A DNA stretch of 41,693 nt, from contig JAKSLA010000026.1 of assembly GCA_024401455.1 (NCBI GenBank), forward strand, positions 1 through 41,693. Reading direction: 5' to 3'. Positions within the stretch are counted from its first letter, which is position 1; each line of letters begins with the position of its first letter. This document shows, in pieces, positions 24,661 to 32,719 of this stretch. The notes under the pieces were generated by a model. The model saw only the letters and a list, made by a program, of their open reading frames with translations. It was not told where the DNA came from and did not search any database. The stretch comes from Paludibacteraceae bacterium. GTDB lineage: Bacteria; Bacteroidota; Bacteroidia; Bacteroidales; Paludibacteraceae. The position numbers and the translations under genes are program-made.

Positions 24661-25391
24661 CGAGACGACTAACACCAGAGACGGCAGAGACACTGGCGAT
24701 GCAGATGCGTAACACACTGAGAGTGGGCAGCAGCGAACCGTTGAATATGAAGACAACGCTGAGACAACTTGGTGTAATGGCGGTGTATCGTCCGATGTCG
24801 GAAGAACTGTGGGGATTGTCGCTGAAGACAAGCGACAGCCAGCATCATTTTATGCTTGTGAACAGCAATGTGACCCGTGGCAGTCAGCACTTCACCATTG
24901 CGCACGAGTTGTTCCATCTGTACTACGACGAAGAGCCACGCCCACACTTCTGCGGACAGGAACTGATGAAGGATCCTGCGGAGAGAAAAGCGAATATGTT
25001 TGCCTCGGCTCTGCTGATGCCACGCGAAGGACTTGTAGGCAACATTCCTGCCAACGAACTGATGAACAAGGAGGTGAGCATTGCCACAGCTCTGCGATTG
25101 GAGCAGTTGTATGGCGTGTCGCACACTACGTTTGTTGTTCGCCTGAAGGAACTGAAGTTGATTTCGCAGCAATGCATCGACCAGTTGTTGGGCGTAAGCA
25201 TACGGCGAGAGGCTGCGATGAGCGGCTTTGACGGTTCTCTCTACCAACCCGGCAACGAAGGATTGGTAATCGGCGATTTCGGTGCCAAGGCTCGCAAACT
25301 CTTTGAGGAAGAGCGCATCTCGGAAGGACACTATCACGAACTCTTGAACATGATTGGCTATGGAGAATGTGAAGATAGTGCTGGATGCTGA
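24657..25391 (+). CDS. ImmA/IrrE family metallo-endopeptidase
   Basis: 244 residues. The zinc motif H83-E-L-F-H87 (FTIAHELFHLYYDEE) with a downstream ERKANMFASALLMP segment is typical of the ImmA/IrrE (DUF955) family. Members cleave or inactivate an XRE repressor encoded next door, releasing genes in response to DNA damage or other signals. The C-terminal ~90 residues are an extension common in versions paired with a PIN-like partner. Its last 32 nt overlap the start of that partner. Long antisense frames on the minus strand here are shadows. Confidence 0.9.
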   Translation: MTRRLTPETAETLAMQMRNTLRVGSSEPLNMKTTLRQLGVMAVYRPMSEELWGLSLKTSDSQHHFMLVNSNVTRGSQHFTIAHELFHLYYDEEPRPHFCGQELMKDPAERKANMFASALLMPREGLVGNIPANELMNKEVSIATALRLEQLYGVSHTTFVVRLKELKLISQQCIDQLLGVSIRREAAMSGFDGSLYQPGNEGLVIGDFGAKARKLFEEERISEGHYHELLNMIGYGECEDSAGC

Positions 25392-25608
25392 TGTGTTGAT
25401 ACACTTTGCCAAAGCAGAGCGCCTGTCGATACTGCCGACCATACTGCAGGAATACGAACATGTGGTGCTGAGTGCGGTTTACGAGGAAGTGCGGACGATT
25501 CGTCAGCAGTTGGACAACCAAATACAATTGCTGAGGAAATTTATTCTAATTGTGTCGTCCCTAAAAGAATTATACACAACATTGAAGTCTCTCAGAGATA
25601 TCCTTTGA
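25360..25608 (+). pseudogene. Truncated PIN-like toxin/nuclease gene
   Basis: The ATG at 25360 gives an 82-residue product. MENVKIVLDADVLIHFAKAERLSILP has the first PIN-domain acidic residue (D in VLDADVLIHF) and is followed by VVLSAVYEEV with the second acidic position and RQQLDNQIQLLRKF. The remaining half of a ~160-residue PIN domain, including the later acidic residues, is missing; the sequence changes character after about 25540 and soon stops. It is best read as the broken third gene of an XRE / ImmA-IrrE / PIN module. The 32-nt overlap with the ImmA/IrrE gene supports coupled translation in the intact form. Confidence 0.65.
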
Positions 25609-25639
25609 ATTAATAATCCGTAGGAAGCACCTGTTACAA

Positions 25640-25684
25640 TTAAAAAAGTGTGCCGTTTAACTTGTTTTCCCGTTAAAAAAGTGT
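25640..25684 (+). repeat. Direct repeat TTAAAAAAGTGT
   Basis: TTAAAAAAGTGT occurs at 25640-25651 and 25673-25684, 33 nt apart (about three helical turns), upstream of the DUF3791 gene. It may be an operator pair or debris of a mobile element. Confidence 0.6.
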
Positions 25685-25731
25685 AGTTTTACATCTAATG
25701 TGGAAGGTGAAAACTAAGAAGAAGAAACAAC

Positions 25732-25911
25732 ATGACAGACGAGACATATCGCAAGATACATTTTGCCGTAATGGCAATTGAATGTGGAGCCAAGAAGCTT
25801 AATATCAGTGGACGGGAAATGGAACAGCGCTTGCAAAAGCAAGACCTTATTCGCCGTCGTCTAATCAATCACTATGGCCTGCTGCACACGCAGAGCGTTG
25901 TGACTATATAG
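25732..25911 (+). CDS. DUF3791-like small protein
   Basis: 59 residues: MTDETYRKIHFAVMAIECGA, then KKLNISGREMEQRLQKQDLI and a tail containing INHYGLLHTQSVVTI. The FAVMAIECGAKKL...SGREMEQRL...YGLLHTQS pattern matches the DUF3791 family, usually found with DUF3990 in toxin-antitoxin-like pairs. It is at the short end of the family and ends abruptly after LHTQS. No DUF3990 partner is adjacent (the alpha-2-macroglobulin gene follows after 42 nt), so it looks like an orphan or remnant at the edge of the island. Confidence 0.65.
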   Translation: MTDETYRKIHFAVMAIECGAKKLNISGREMEQRLQKQDLIRRRLINHYGLLHTQSVVTI

Positions 25912-25953
25912 TAATCCATAATTATTACAGACTCCCCCTTAATATCAATTTTG

Positions 25954-28900
25954 ATGAAAAGAGTTTTTATTTTCTTATGCAGTCTTTTCATTGCTTTTTG
26001 GAGCATTGCGGCTGCTGAACCATCTATTGAATCGTTGCGTATGTGGAATGAAATTGATGAACTAATGGAAAAGAAATCCGTCAATTCTGCCAAGCAGAAA
26101 CTTACGGAGTTGAAAGAAACGATAAAGCCGACCGATGAGTTGAATCGGTTGCGTTACGAAATTTATTATCTGGCTCTTGATTTAGGGGATGCGAGGAAAG
26201 GACAGAACCTATATGCACAATCGGTTTTGGATAGTTATTCTCGTGTGAAGACTTTGCGTGACGGAATGAAGGACGATGCTTTAAAGGCAATCGCTTCCTA
26301 CTATATGGCCAATGCGCTGACCTCTTATTCGCACAATCTTCGTCGCTCTACCCGCAGCGAGGTGGTCCGAGCAGACCGTTCTTCTGATATGGCGGAGTGG
26401 AGTTACAATGAAATCAAGGAACAGGCATTGGCCGATTTGGATTTTGCCTTGGTTGACATTGAAAAACTGATAGACGTTAAGGTGGATGACTATTTGCCCC
26501 TTTTCTTGAAAAAGCAAGATCACGAGTTCAATTCAGTAGGCGATGCCATTGGCATGAATGCTTTGGATATTTATGATGCCATCTTTTCTGATGAAGTGAA
26601 TCTCTATGCTTCTCAGCGTTTCAATCGTCTTTCGTTGTTGACGCCGTTTAATATGTTAGTGCCGAAGAAAGATGCCCCCCGTCAGATTAATCTGCTGACC
26701 CGTTTGGTTTCGGCTCACAAGGCGCGTGGTGACCAACGACGGACGATTATTATGGATATGAAACGCCTCCTCTATGTTCGGAATATGTTGGGTATGAGTA
26801 TGAACGAAGAGTTCTTGCCTGCGATTGATTCACTGATTGCGGCTTATCCTGACAATCCGGCCATCTTTACGGTCCAAGTCGAAAAGTTTAAGATCCTGCT
26901 CTCTATGGCTTCCTCTCTATTGGAAAAACAACCGACTCTTTATGCCGATATTGAGAGAGAAGGAAACCTGTTGATGAAGAAATTTCCGGATGCGAAGGAA
27001 ACTGAAAACATGAAGCATATTTTGGCAAAACTTAGACAGAATTCTTTTGAAATTCAGGTCAGTGAACAGTTTGCCAAGGGCGATGCCTTGAAACTGAAGG
27101 TCCGTAATGCGAATGTGAAGAAGATTAAACTTCAACTTTATAAGGTGCAAACCACTATCAACCGGATTCGAAACAAATACGACATTGATTTACAAAAATA
27201 TTTTGTGGCGATACCACTTGAAAAAGAGGTGTATGAATTGACTCCGTCTAACTATTTGCAAGAGTCTGTAGATGAGATCGTTTTACACGATAAACTTGAT
27301 TATGGCTACTATGCACTCAAGGCTGAATGTTTGGAAGGGGAGAAGGTGGATGAGGAATGGGTCACTCGTCATAAAAATACCTCTTCATGCGCCTATTTTA
27401 TGGTTTCTGACCTCGATGTTCTTGCGGTTGCTCAAAATGACAACTCTTCTTTGGTGGTGGTGACGGATTTTAAAACAGGTGCTCCTGTCGGAAAATCGAA
27501 GATAGAGGTGTATGAGAAAGAGAAAATTTTAGGCAAAGACCAGACGGATGCGGAGGGATTCTCTGAGGTTTCTGGCTTGCGGTCGGATAATAATCTTTGG
27601 GCCATTAATATTTACGCACAGCGAGATGAAGATTTTACCCGAAAGGCGGTCAGACCGGCAATTATAGTTGATTATGAGCCAGGCGAATATGAGAACATCC
27701 TCGTTTATACTGACCGTAAAATCTATCGTCCGTTGCAAACGATTAAGTTTAAGGCCATAGCCTACCAATGTGCCGATATGAATGAGCGGGTGATGGCTGA
27801 TAAACAATTGGAAGTCAGGATATATGACAATAATAGGAACGAACTTTACAAGCAGGAACTCGTGACGGATGCCTTTGGAACGGTGACGGGCGAATTTACG
27901 CTGCCTCAAGGGGCGCTCTTGGGCTATTATTCGATGGAGATTTCTTGCCGTAATTCTAACGCATTCGCCTATTACGATTTCCGGGTGGAAGAGTATAAGC
28001 GTCCGACTTTTGAGGTGACTTTTGACAAGGTGAAGGAGAACTATCAATTTGGTCAGCCCGTACAAGTCAAGGGTAGGGTGACGGCTCTTTCGGGTGAGCC
28101 TATGGCTAATGCGAAAGTAAAAATAGAGGTTGCCAAGGAGTTCTTCTCTTTCTGGATGTACGGAAAGAAGGAGACGCAGGATATGCAGGAGGTGCAGGCG
28201 GATGCGGAAGGTCGGTTTGAATTCACTATTTCACCGGAAAGCAAAGGATTTGAAGACCGAAACAATGTGGTCTTCTATACCGTCAATGCAGTTGCCACCA
28301 ATCAAGGCGGCGAAACGCAGCAAGGCACCACTCATATATGGGTAGCCGATTACGATATGCGTATGGATGTCAAGTTGCCAGAAGTCGTGGAAAAGAGGGA
28401 CGATGCCAAGATCACGGTGACTGCTCGTACATACAATGGCAATCCGCAGAAAATCCAAGCGGAAGTCGCTATTTATAGAGTGTTGGACGAGAAGGAAAAG
28501 AGACTTGTCCATCAGACGACGATTGATGTAGATGCAGAGAAAAGTGTTGCACTCCCGAACTCTGTGCTTACGCCTGGCGATTATCAAGTCGTGGTGAAAG
28601 AACTGACGGATAATAAGTTCGCTTGCTCCTCGTCTAAAGATTTCATCTTCTACGATAAGTCGAGCAAGGTGATGCCTACATCTAAGTTCAAGTTGTGGAC
28701 CAATGTCTCATCGGTGGAATTGGGCAAGGATGAATCGGTGGAATTGGCGTTAGGTACGACAGAGAAAGAGGCTTGTATATTGGAAGTTGTAATGGGTAGT
28801 GATGCGAAGTTGATTAGTAAGCGTTGGATTTACTTGACGAACGAGATGACGACGATTCGTTTTGCCGCAAAGGATTTGTTCAAGAAAAACAAAATGCTTG

Positions 28901-31860
28901 AACCGGCGGAGGTGAGGTATTTCCTTGTGAAAAACGGAGTGCGTTACCAAAGGTTTGTGACCTTTATGAAAAAGCATGAGCCCAAGAAGTTGAACTTCTC
29001 GTTGACATCGTTCCGGGAGAGCACCACGCCCGGCTCGCAAGAGACTTGGACGATTAAATTTGAGAACCTTCCTTCGCAGGCCGATGTCTTGTGTGGTATG
29101 TACGATGCTTCGCTTGATGCGTATGCGCCTTTCTCTTGGAATCTGATGAGAAAGCAATGGGCCTCCTCTTTAATTTGGGAATGTAATTCAAATTATTATG
29201 GGAACAATTGGGCTAAATATTTGATGGCGTTGATGTATCCTTCCCGTTCGGCTTCTTTTATGTTAGAGGCAAATATTCCTTTGTGGACTCGATTCGATTT
29301 GCTTGGATTACAATTTTATTCAATGAAAGGTTTTGTACAAGAACGTACAGACTGTACATATGCATGTGTGGCTCCGGCATTATCGAGGAAGGCGCTCTCG
29401 ATGGATGCGACAGCCTCTGTTGACGACGCTTTGGCTGGTAGGGTCGCAGGTGTTTCTGTGACGAACCAGACGAATGCTGCGATGAAGAGGACGATAGAAG
29501 AAGAGAAGCCGATGCTGGATGAAAGCATTGTTGAAACTTCGACCCCTCCTTCCTTGCGTCAAAACTTCAGTGAAACAGCGTTCTTCTATCCTCATTTGAA
29601 GACGGACAAGGATGGAACCGTGTCGTTCACGTTCACTATGCCCGATGCGTTGACACGCTGGAAGTTTATGGCGTTGGCTCATACGAAAGATTTGCATCAG
29701 GGATACCTTAGTCAAATTATTGTCACGCAATTGCCGTTTACTCTGAAGCCAACGCTCCCTCGTTTTGTGCGTGTGGGTGATGAACAGCACTTTACGGCTA
29801 CCATCAATAACCTTTCGGGCGAAGCGCGCAACGTGGCCGTAAAGATGGTGCTTTCCGATGCAGAGAGCGGAACGGAGGTGATGACGGCTGAGAAGAATAT
29901 CGCCTTGACGGGTAAGCAAGAAACGGTGGACTTCTCATTTGTAGTGCCAGATAAAGTGGCGGCTTTGGATGTGAAGATGTATGCCGTCAGTGACAGCGTG
30001 TCAGACGGCGAGCAACGACAATTGGCCGTCCTCCCACGGGGAATGCGTGTCAACAAGAGCGTTAATGTGATTGCTAAGAAGGGTGAGCAGAAAACGGTTA
30101 AACTTCCGGCCATTGAGCCTGAGGCGGAGAATAAGGCTGTGACACTTGAATATAGTGCCAATGCGGCTTGGAATGCCCTGATGGCTATGCCTAAGGTCTC
30201 TTATAATTCGGAGAATGCCATAGATATGGCTATTGCCGTTTATGTCAACGGACTTTCGCAGGATATTGGAGAGAAGTATCCGAGCATTAAAACGGCGGTG
30301 GAGCAATGGCAGAAGACCGATCAAGGGGAGGCGCGTTCGGCTTCACCGCTTGAACTAAATGCCGAACTCAAGAATGTTATTCTCAATGAGACGCCTTGGG
30401 TCATGGAAGCCAAGAAAGAGACGGAGTGGAGAAAGTCTGTGGCTGAGGCACTCGACCCAGTTCGAGCAAAGAAAGATAACATTGCCATTATGCGGGATTT
30501 GAAGAAACTTCAAAATCAGGATGGTGGATTTGCGTGGTGGAGCGGCATGCCGAGTAGCTTGTTTACCTCCATTTCAGTGGCAGAGCAATTGAGCCGCTTG
30601 AATAGTCGTGGCCTATTAGGATCGGTGAAAGGCGGCAAGGAAATGTTGAACAAGTTGCTCCCTTACCTTGATGAAGAGGTGAAGAAGGATTACTATTGGC
30701 AGAAGAAGTATAGCAAAAAAATTGTAGTCAATGAATGGCACATCCACTTGCTGATGATTCGTTTAGAGTCATTGGGAGTCAAGTCAATGCCATCCGATGT
30801 CAAACAGATTTACGATGAATATATAAAGGAGGCAAAGAATAGGTGGCGTGACTTTACACTCTACGGAAAGGCGTGCTTTGCGTTGGCGTTGGAACTCGAT
30901 AAAGATAAGGTTTTTGCCAAAGACGTGGTGGATAATTTGCGGGAGACGATTTCCGTAGATGAGAACGGTGCGCGTTATTGGAAGAGCAATGTCGAGACGA
31001 TGAATTGGTATGGCTCAGATGTTCGTAGCCATGCGATGGCGATGGCGGCTCTTGCTAAAATAGACCGGAAGGCAGATGAACAGGATGACCTTGCCTTGTG
31101 GTTGCTCCTCCGCAAGCGTACGACGATGTGGGCAAGTTCGGTGGCTTCTGTTGATGCCATCACCTCTATCATCAACTCCAATGCGGAAGGCGTGAAGAGT
31201 ATGGTTGAACCAGCCCCTTCAGAACTTACATGGGGCACCCGAAACATCAGCACGGCTGCCAAGAATGGCGAAATAGGCGAGCAGTATGTAAAGCAGAGCG
31301 TCGCTGCTCAAGATTATAGAGAAGACCTCACTTCATTATCGGTTTCTCAATCGAAGGAGGTTCCTGGCTATGGAGCCTTGTATATTAGTTATGATTGCCC
31401 TTACGAGGCGGTAAAAAGAGCCAAGAGTGGCATTAGCGTAGAGAAAAAGACCTACCTCTGCCAAAAGGCAGGAGAGGGAGAGACGAGAGAGGTGCTTTCG
31501 GCAGTGAAACCAGACGAGGTACTTCACGTTGGAGATAAGATAAAGGTTGTGCTTAGCGTCAAGGTGGATCAGACGTTAGATTTCGTTTGCTTGAAAGATT
31601 TGCGCGCGGCGTGTTGTGAGCCGGGCGTTGCCGTTTCTGGCTACTATCGTGCAGACAACACCTATTGTTACCGTAGTTTTACGGATAGCAGTGTGCGTTT
31701 CTTCTTTGACCGACTCAATAAAGGCACCTATGTCTTTGAATATACGATGTATGTAACTCATCGCGGTATATATGGTGCAGGAGTGGCCACGGTGCAATGC
31801 CAATATGCCCCATCTTATCAAGGCAATTCAACGAGTGGATTGAAACTCAAGGTGGAGTAG
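25954..31860 (+). CDS. Large alpha-2-macroglobulin family protein
   Basis: 1968 residues from the ATG at 25954 (TTG one codon earlier is unlikely). Signal peptide MKRVFIFLCSLFIAFWSIAAA. A helical N-terminal ~400 residues precede the macroglobulin (MG) beta-domains; MG2-type features include YTDRKIYRPLQTIKFKAI near residue 590. Then come the A2M domain (FFYPHLKTDKDGTVSFTFTMPDALTRWKFMAL near 1210) and a helical toroid (NQDGGFAWWSG near 1525). The thioester motif CxEQ seen in trapping-type relatives is absent, so any protease binding would be non-covalent. Residues ~1145-1175 (ASVDDALAGRVAGVSVTN) look like the plug-domain start of SusC-type TonB-dependent receptors, an insertion in this family. 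Expected location: periplasm or outer membrane. Monocistronic. Confidence 0.9.
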   Translation: MKRVFIFLCSLFIAFWSIAAAEPSIESLRMWNEIDELMEKKSVNSAKQKLTELKETIKPTDELNRLRYEIYYLALDLGDARKGQNLYAQSVLDSYSRVKTLRDGMKDDALKAIASYYMANALTSYSHNLRRSTRSEVVRADRSSDMAEWSYNEIKEQALADLDFALVDIEKLIDVKVDDYLPLFLKKQDHEFNSVGDAIGMNALDIYDAIFSDEVNLYASQRFNRLSLLTPFNMLVPKKDAPRQINLLTRLVSAHKARGDQRRTIIMDMKRLLYVRNMLGMSMNEEFLPAIDSLIAAYPDNPAIFTVQVEKFKILLSMASSLLEKQPTLYADIEREGNLLMKKFPDAKETENMKHILAKLRQNSFEIQVSEQFAKGDALKLKVRNANVKKIKLQLYKVQTTINRIRNKYDIDLQKYFVAIPLEKEVYELTPSNYLQESVDEIVLHDKLDYGYYALKAECLEGEKVDEEWVTRHKNTSSCAYFMVSDLDVLAVAQNDNSSLVVVTDFKTGAPVGKSKIEVYEKEKILGKDQTDAEGFSEVSGLRSDNNLWAINIYAQRDEDFTRKAVRPAIIVDYEPGEYENILVYTDRKIYRPLQTIKFKAIAYQCADMNERVMADKQLEVRIYDNNRNELYKQELVTDAFGTVTGEFTLPQGALLGYYSMEISCRNSNAFAYYDFRVEEYKRPTFEVTFDKVKENYQFGQPVQVKGRVTALSGEPMANAKVKIEVAKEFFSFWMYGKKETQDMQEVQADAEGRFEFTISPESKGFEDRNNVVFYTVNAVATNQGGETQQGTTHIWVADYDMRMDVKLPEVVEKRDDAKITVTARTYNGNPQKIQAEVAIYRVLDEKEKRLVHQTTIDVDAEKSVALPNSVLTPGDYQVVVKELTDNKFACSSSKDFIFYDKSSKVMPTSKFKLWTNVSSVELGKDESVELALGTTEKEACILEVVMGSDAKLISKRWIYLTNEMTTIRFAAKDLFKKNKMLEPAEVRYFLVKNGVRYQRFVTFMKKHEPKKLNFSLTSFRESTTPGSQETWTIKFENLPSQADVLCGMYDASLDAYAPFSWNLMRKQWASSLIWECNSNYYGNNWAKYLMALMYPSRSASFMLEANIPLWTRFDLLGLQFYSMKGFVQERTDCTYACVAPALSRKALSMDATASVDDALAGRVAGVSVTNQTNAAMKRTIEEEKPMLDESIVETSTPPSLRQNFSETAFFYPHLKTDKDGTVSFTFTMPDALTRWKFMALAHTKDLHQGYLSQIIVTQLPFTLKPTLPRFVRVGDEQHFTATINNLSGEARNVAVKMVLSDAESGTEVMTAEKNIALTGKQETVDFSFVVPDKVAALDVKMYAVSDSVSDGEQRQLAVLPRGMRVNKSVNVIAKKGEQKTVKLPAIEPEAENKAVTLEYSANAAWNALMAMPKVSYNSENAIDMAIAVYVNGLSQDIGEKYPSIKTAVEQWQKTDQGEARSASPLELNAELKNVILNETPWVMEAKKETEWRKSVAEALDPVRAKKDNIAIMRDLKKLQNQDGGFAWWSGMPSSLFTSISVAEQLSRLNSRGLLGSVKGGKEMLNKLLPYLDEEVKKDYYWQKKYSKKIVVNEWHIHLLMIRLESLGVKSMPSDVKQIYDEYIKEAKNRWRDFTLYGKACFALALELDKDKVFAKDVVDNLRETISVDENGARYWKSNVETMNWYGSDVRSHAMAMAALAKIDRKADEQDDLALWLLLRKRTTMWASSVASVDAITSIINSNAEGVKSMVEPAPSELTWGTRNISTAAKNGEIGEQYVKQSVAAQDYREDLTSLSVSQSKEVPGYGALYISYDCPYEAVKRAKSGISVEKKTYLCQKAGEGETREVLSAVKPDEVLHVGDKIKVVLSVKVDQTLDFVCLKDLRAACCEPGVAVSGYYRADNTYCYRSFTDSSVRFFFDRLNKGTYVFEYTMYVTHRGIYGAGVATVQCQYAPSYQGNSTSGLKLKVE

Positions 31861-31878
31861 CGTAAAACTGTTTGTAAA

Positions 31879-31954
31879 GAGGGTGTATCACATTTGAACT
31901 GAACCCCGAAAGTTGGACAAAAAAACTTTCGGGGTTCAGTTATGATATACCCTC
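31879..31954. repeat. Long composite inverted repeat (MITE-like or terminator)
   Basis: Outer arms GAGGGTGTATCA (31879-31890) and TGATATACCCTC (31943-31954) match at 11 of 12. The inner arms CTGAACCCCGAAAGTT (31899-31914) and AACTTTCGGGGTTCAG (31924-31939) are perfect, 16 bp with a 9-nt loop. It begins 19 nt after the alpha-2-macroglobulin stop. No long T-run follows, so terminator use is uncertain; the nested arms resemble a very short inverted-repeat element. The rest of 31955-32224 contains only the promoter below. Confidence 0.75.
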
Positions 31955-32126
31955 TCAATCATGTAGATGTTTGTGCTTGGGATTTTAATTTTTTGCAATG
32001 ATAGAAAAGTCTGTTTAGAACATTGAAGATGGCAAGGTAGGGAGGACTGGAGGATTTTTTTTGTTGTTGGGTTAACTTTCCCCAAGAATGTGTTTGTCTG
32101 TTTTAACCTGAAGTTTGTTGAAATAA

Positions 32127-32158
32127 GTTGTCGTGTTTACCGTTGGATTTTACATTTG
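32127..32158 (+). promoter_or_regulatory. Promoter of the 32225-35262 operon
   Basis: GTTG (32127-32130), a 20-nt spacer and TACATTTG (32151-32158). The start codon at 32225 is about 60 nt after the predicted transcription start. Confidence 0.75.
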
Positions 32159-32224
32159 CACTGTTTTCAGTCCGAAGAGGCTGGTGATAGTTATTGGATA
32201 AACTTAGAACAAACAACGAATTGT

Positions 32225-32719
32225 ATGGGTAGAAAATTTATTGCAACAGGCATATTGAGTATGCTTTCTTTCGTTTCGTCCTTTGCGGAAACACAGACGA
32301 AAGTATTGATAGAAGAGGAGGAAACCACAAGAGAGTACATGATGTATGGTTCTGGAAAGATGTATTTCTCTGGCGACCAATTAATCGTGGATACATTGGG
32401 AAACGATGATGGCGTGAAAGTGAATCTTGGGGATATTAAGAAAATGACATTTTCGCTTGTGGAGGTCTCTCCAACGGGAATTGAAAAAGTGGTGGCCCAA
32501 TCACCATCTGTTTCTTTGTTTCCTACAATTTCAAAGGATTTCATTCGGGTCAAGATAGGAAGAGAAGGAGAGTTCCCTTATTTTATTTATTCTGTCAATG
32601 GTAATTTGGTGGACAAAGGCAATGTATCTGATGGTGGGAAATTGGATGTGAGTTCACTGGTCAAAGGTGTTTATTTGTTGAAAATTGGTGATACGTATAT
32701 AAAAATTAGTAAGTTATGA
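32225..32719 (+). CDS. Small secreted protein with T9SS-like tail, upstream of the beta-helix protein
   Basis: 164 residues from the ATG at 32225, which gives a clean signal peptide (MGRKFIATGILSMLSFVSSFA); earlier in-frame starts lie upstream of or within the promoter. The mid-section (KVLIEEEETTREYMMYGSGK, then LIVDTLG) corresponds to the beta segment of the paralogues at 539, 37945 and 40634, though more diverged. The end is a T9SS-type pattern: VSLFPTISKDFIRVKI, YFIYSVNGNLVDKG, then LVKGVYLLKIGDTYIKISKL. The stop overlaps the next start (ATGA, 32716-32719). The downstream protein lacks such a tail. Confidence 0.75.
   Translation: MGRKFIATGILSMLSFVSSFAETQTKVLIEEEETTREYMMYGSGKMYFSGDQLIVDTLGNDDGVKVNLGDIKKMTFSLVEVSPTGIEKVVAQSPSVSLFPTISKDFIRVKIGREGEFPYFIYSVNGNLVDKGNVSDGGKLDVSSLVKGVYLLKIGDTYIKISKL

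Noticed and set aside
24669-25442. 257-codon minus-strand frame.
   Set aside because: Antisense to the ImmA/IrrE gene with its HELFH motif; composition is typical of a shadow frame.
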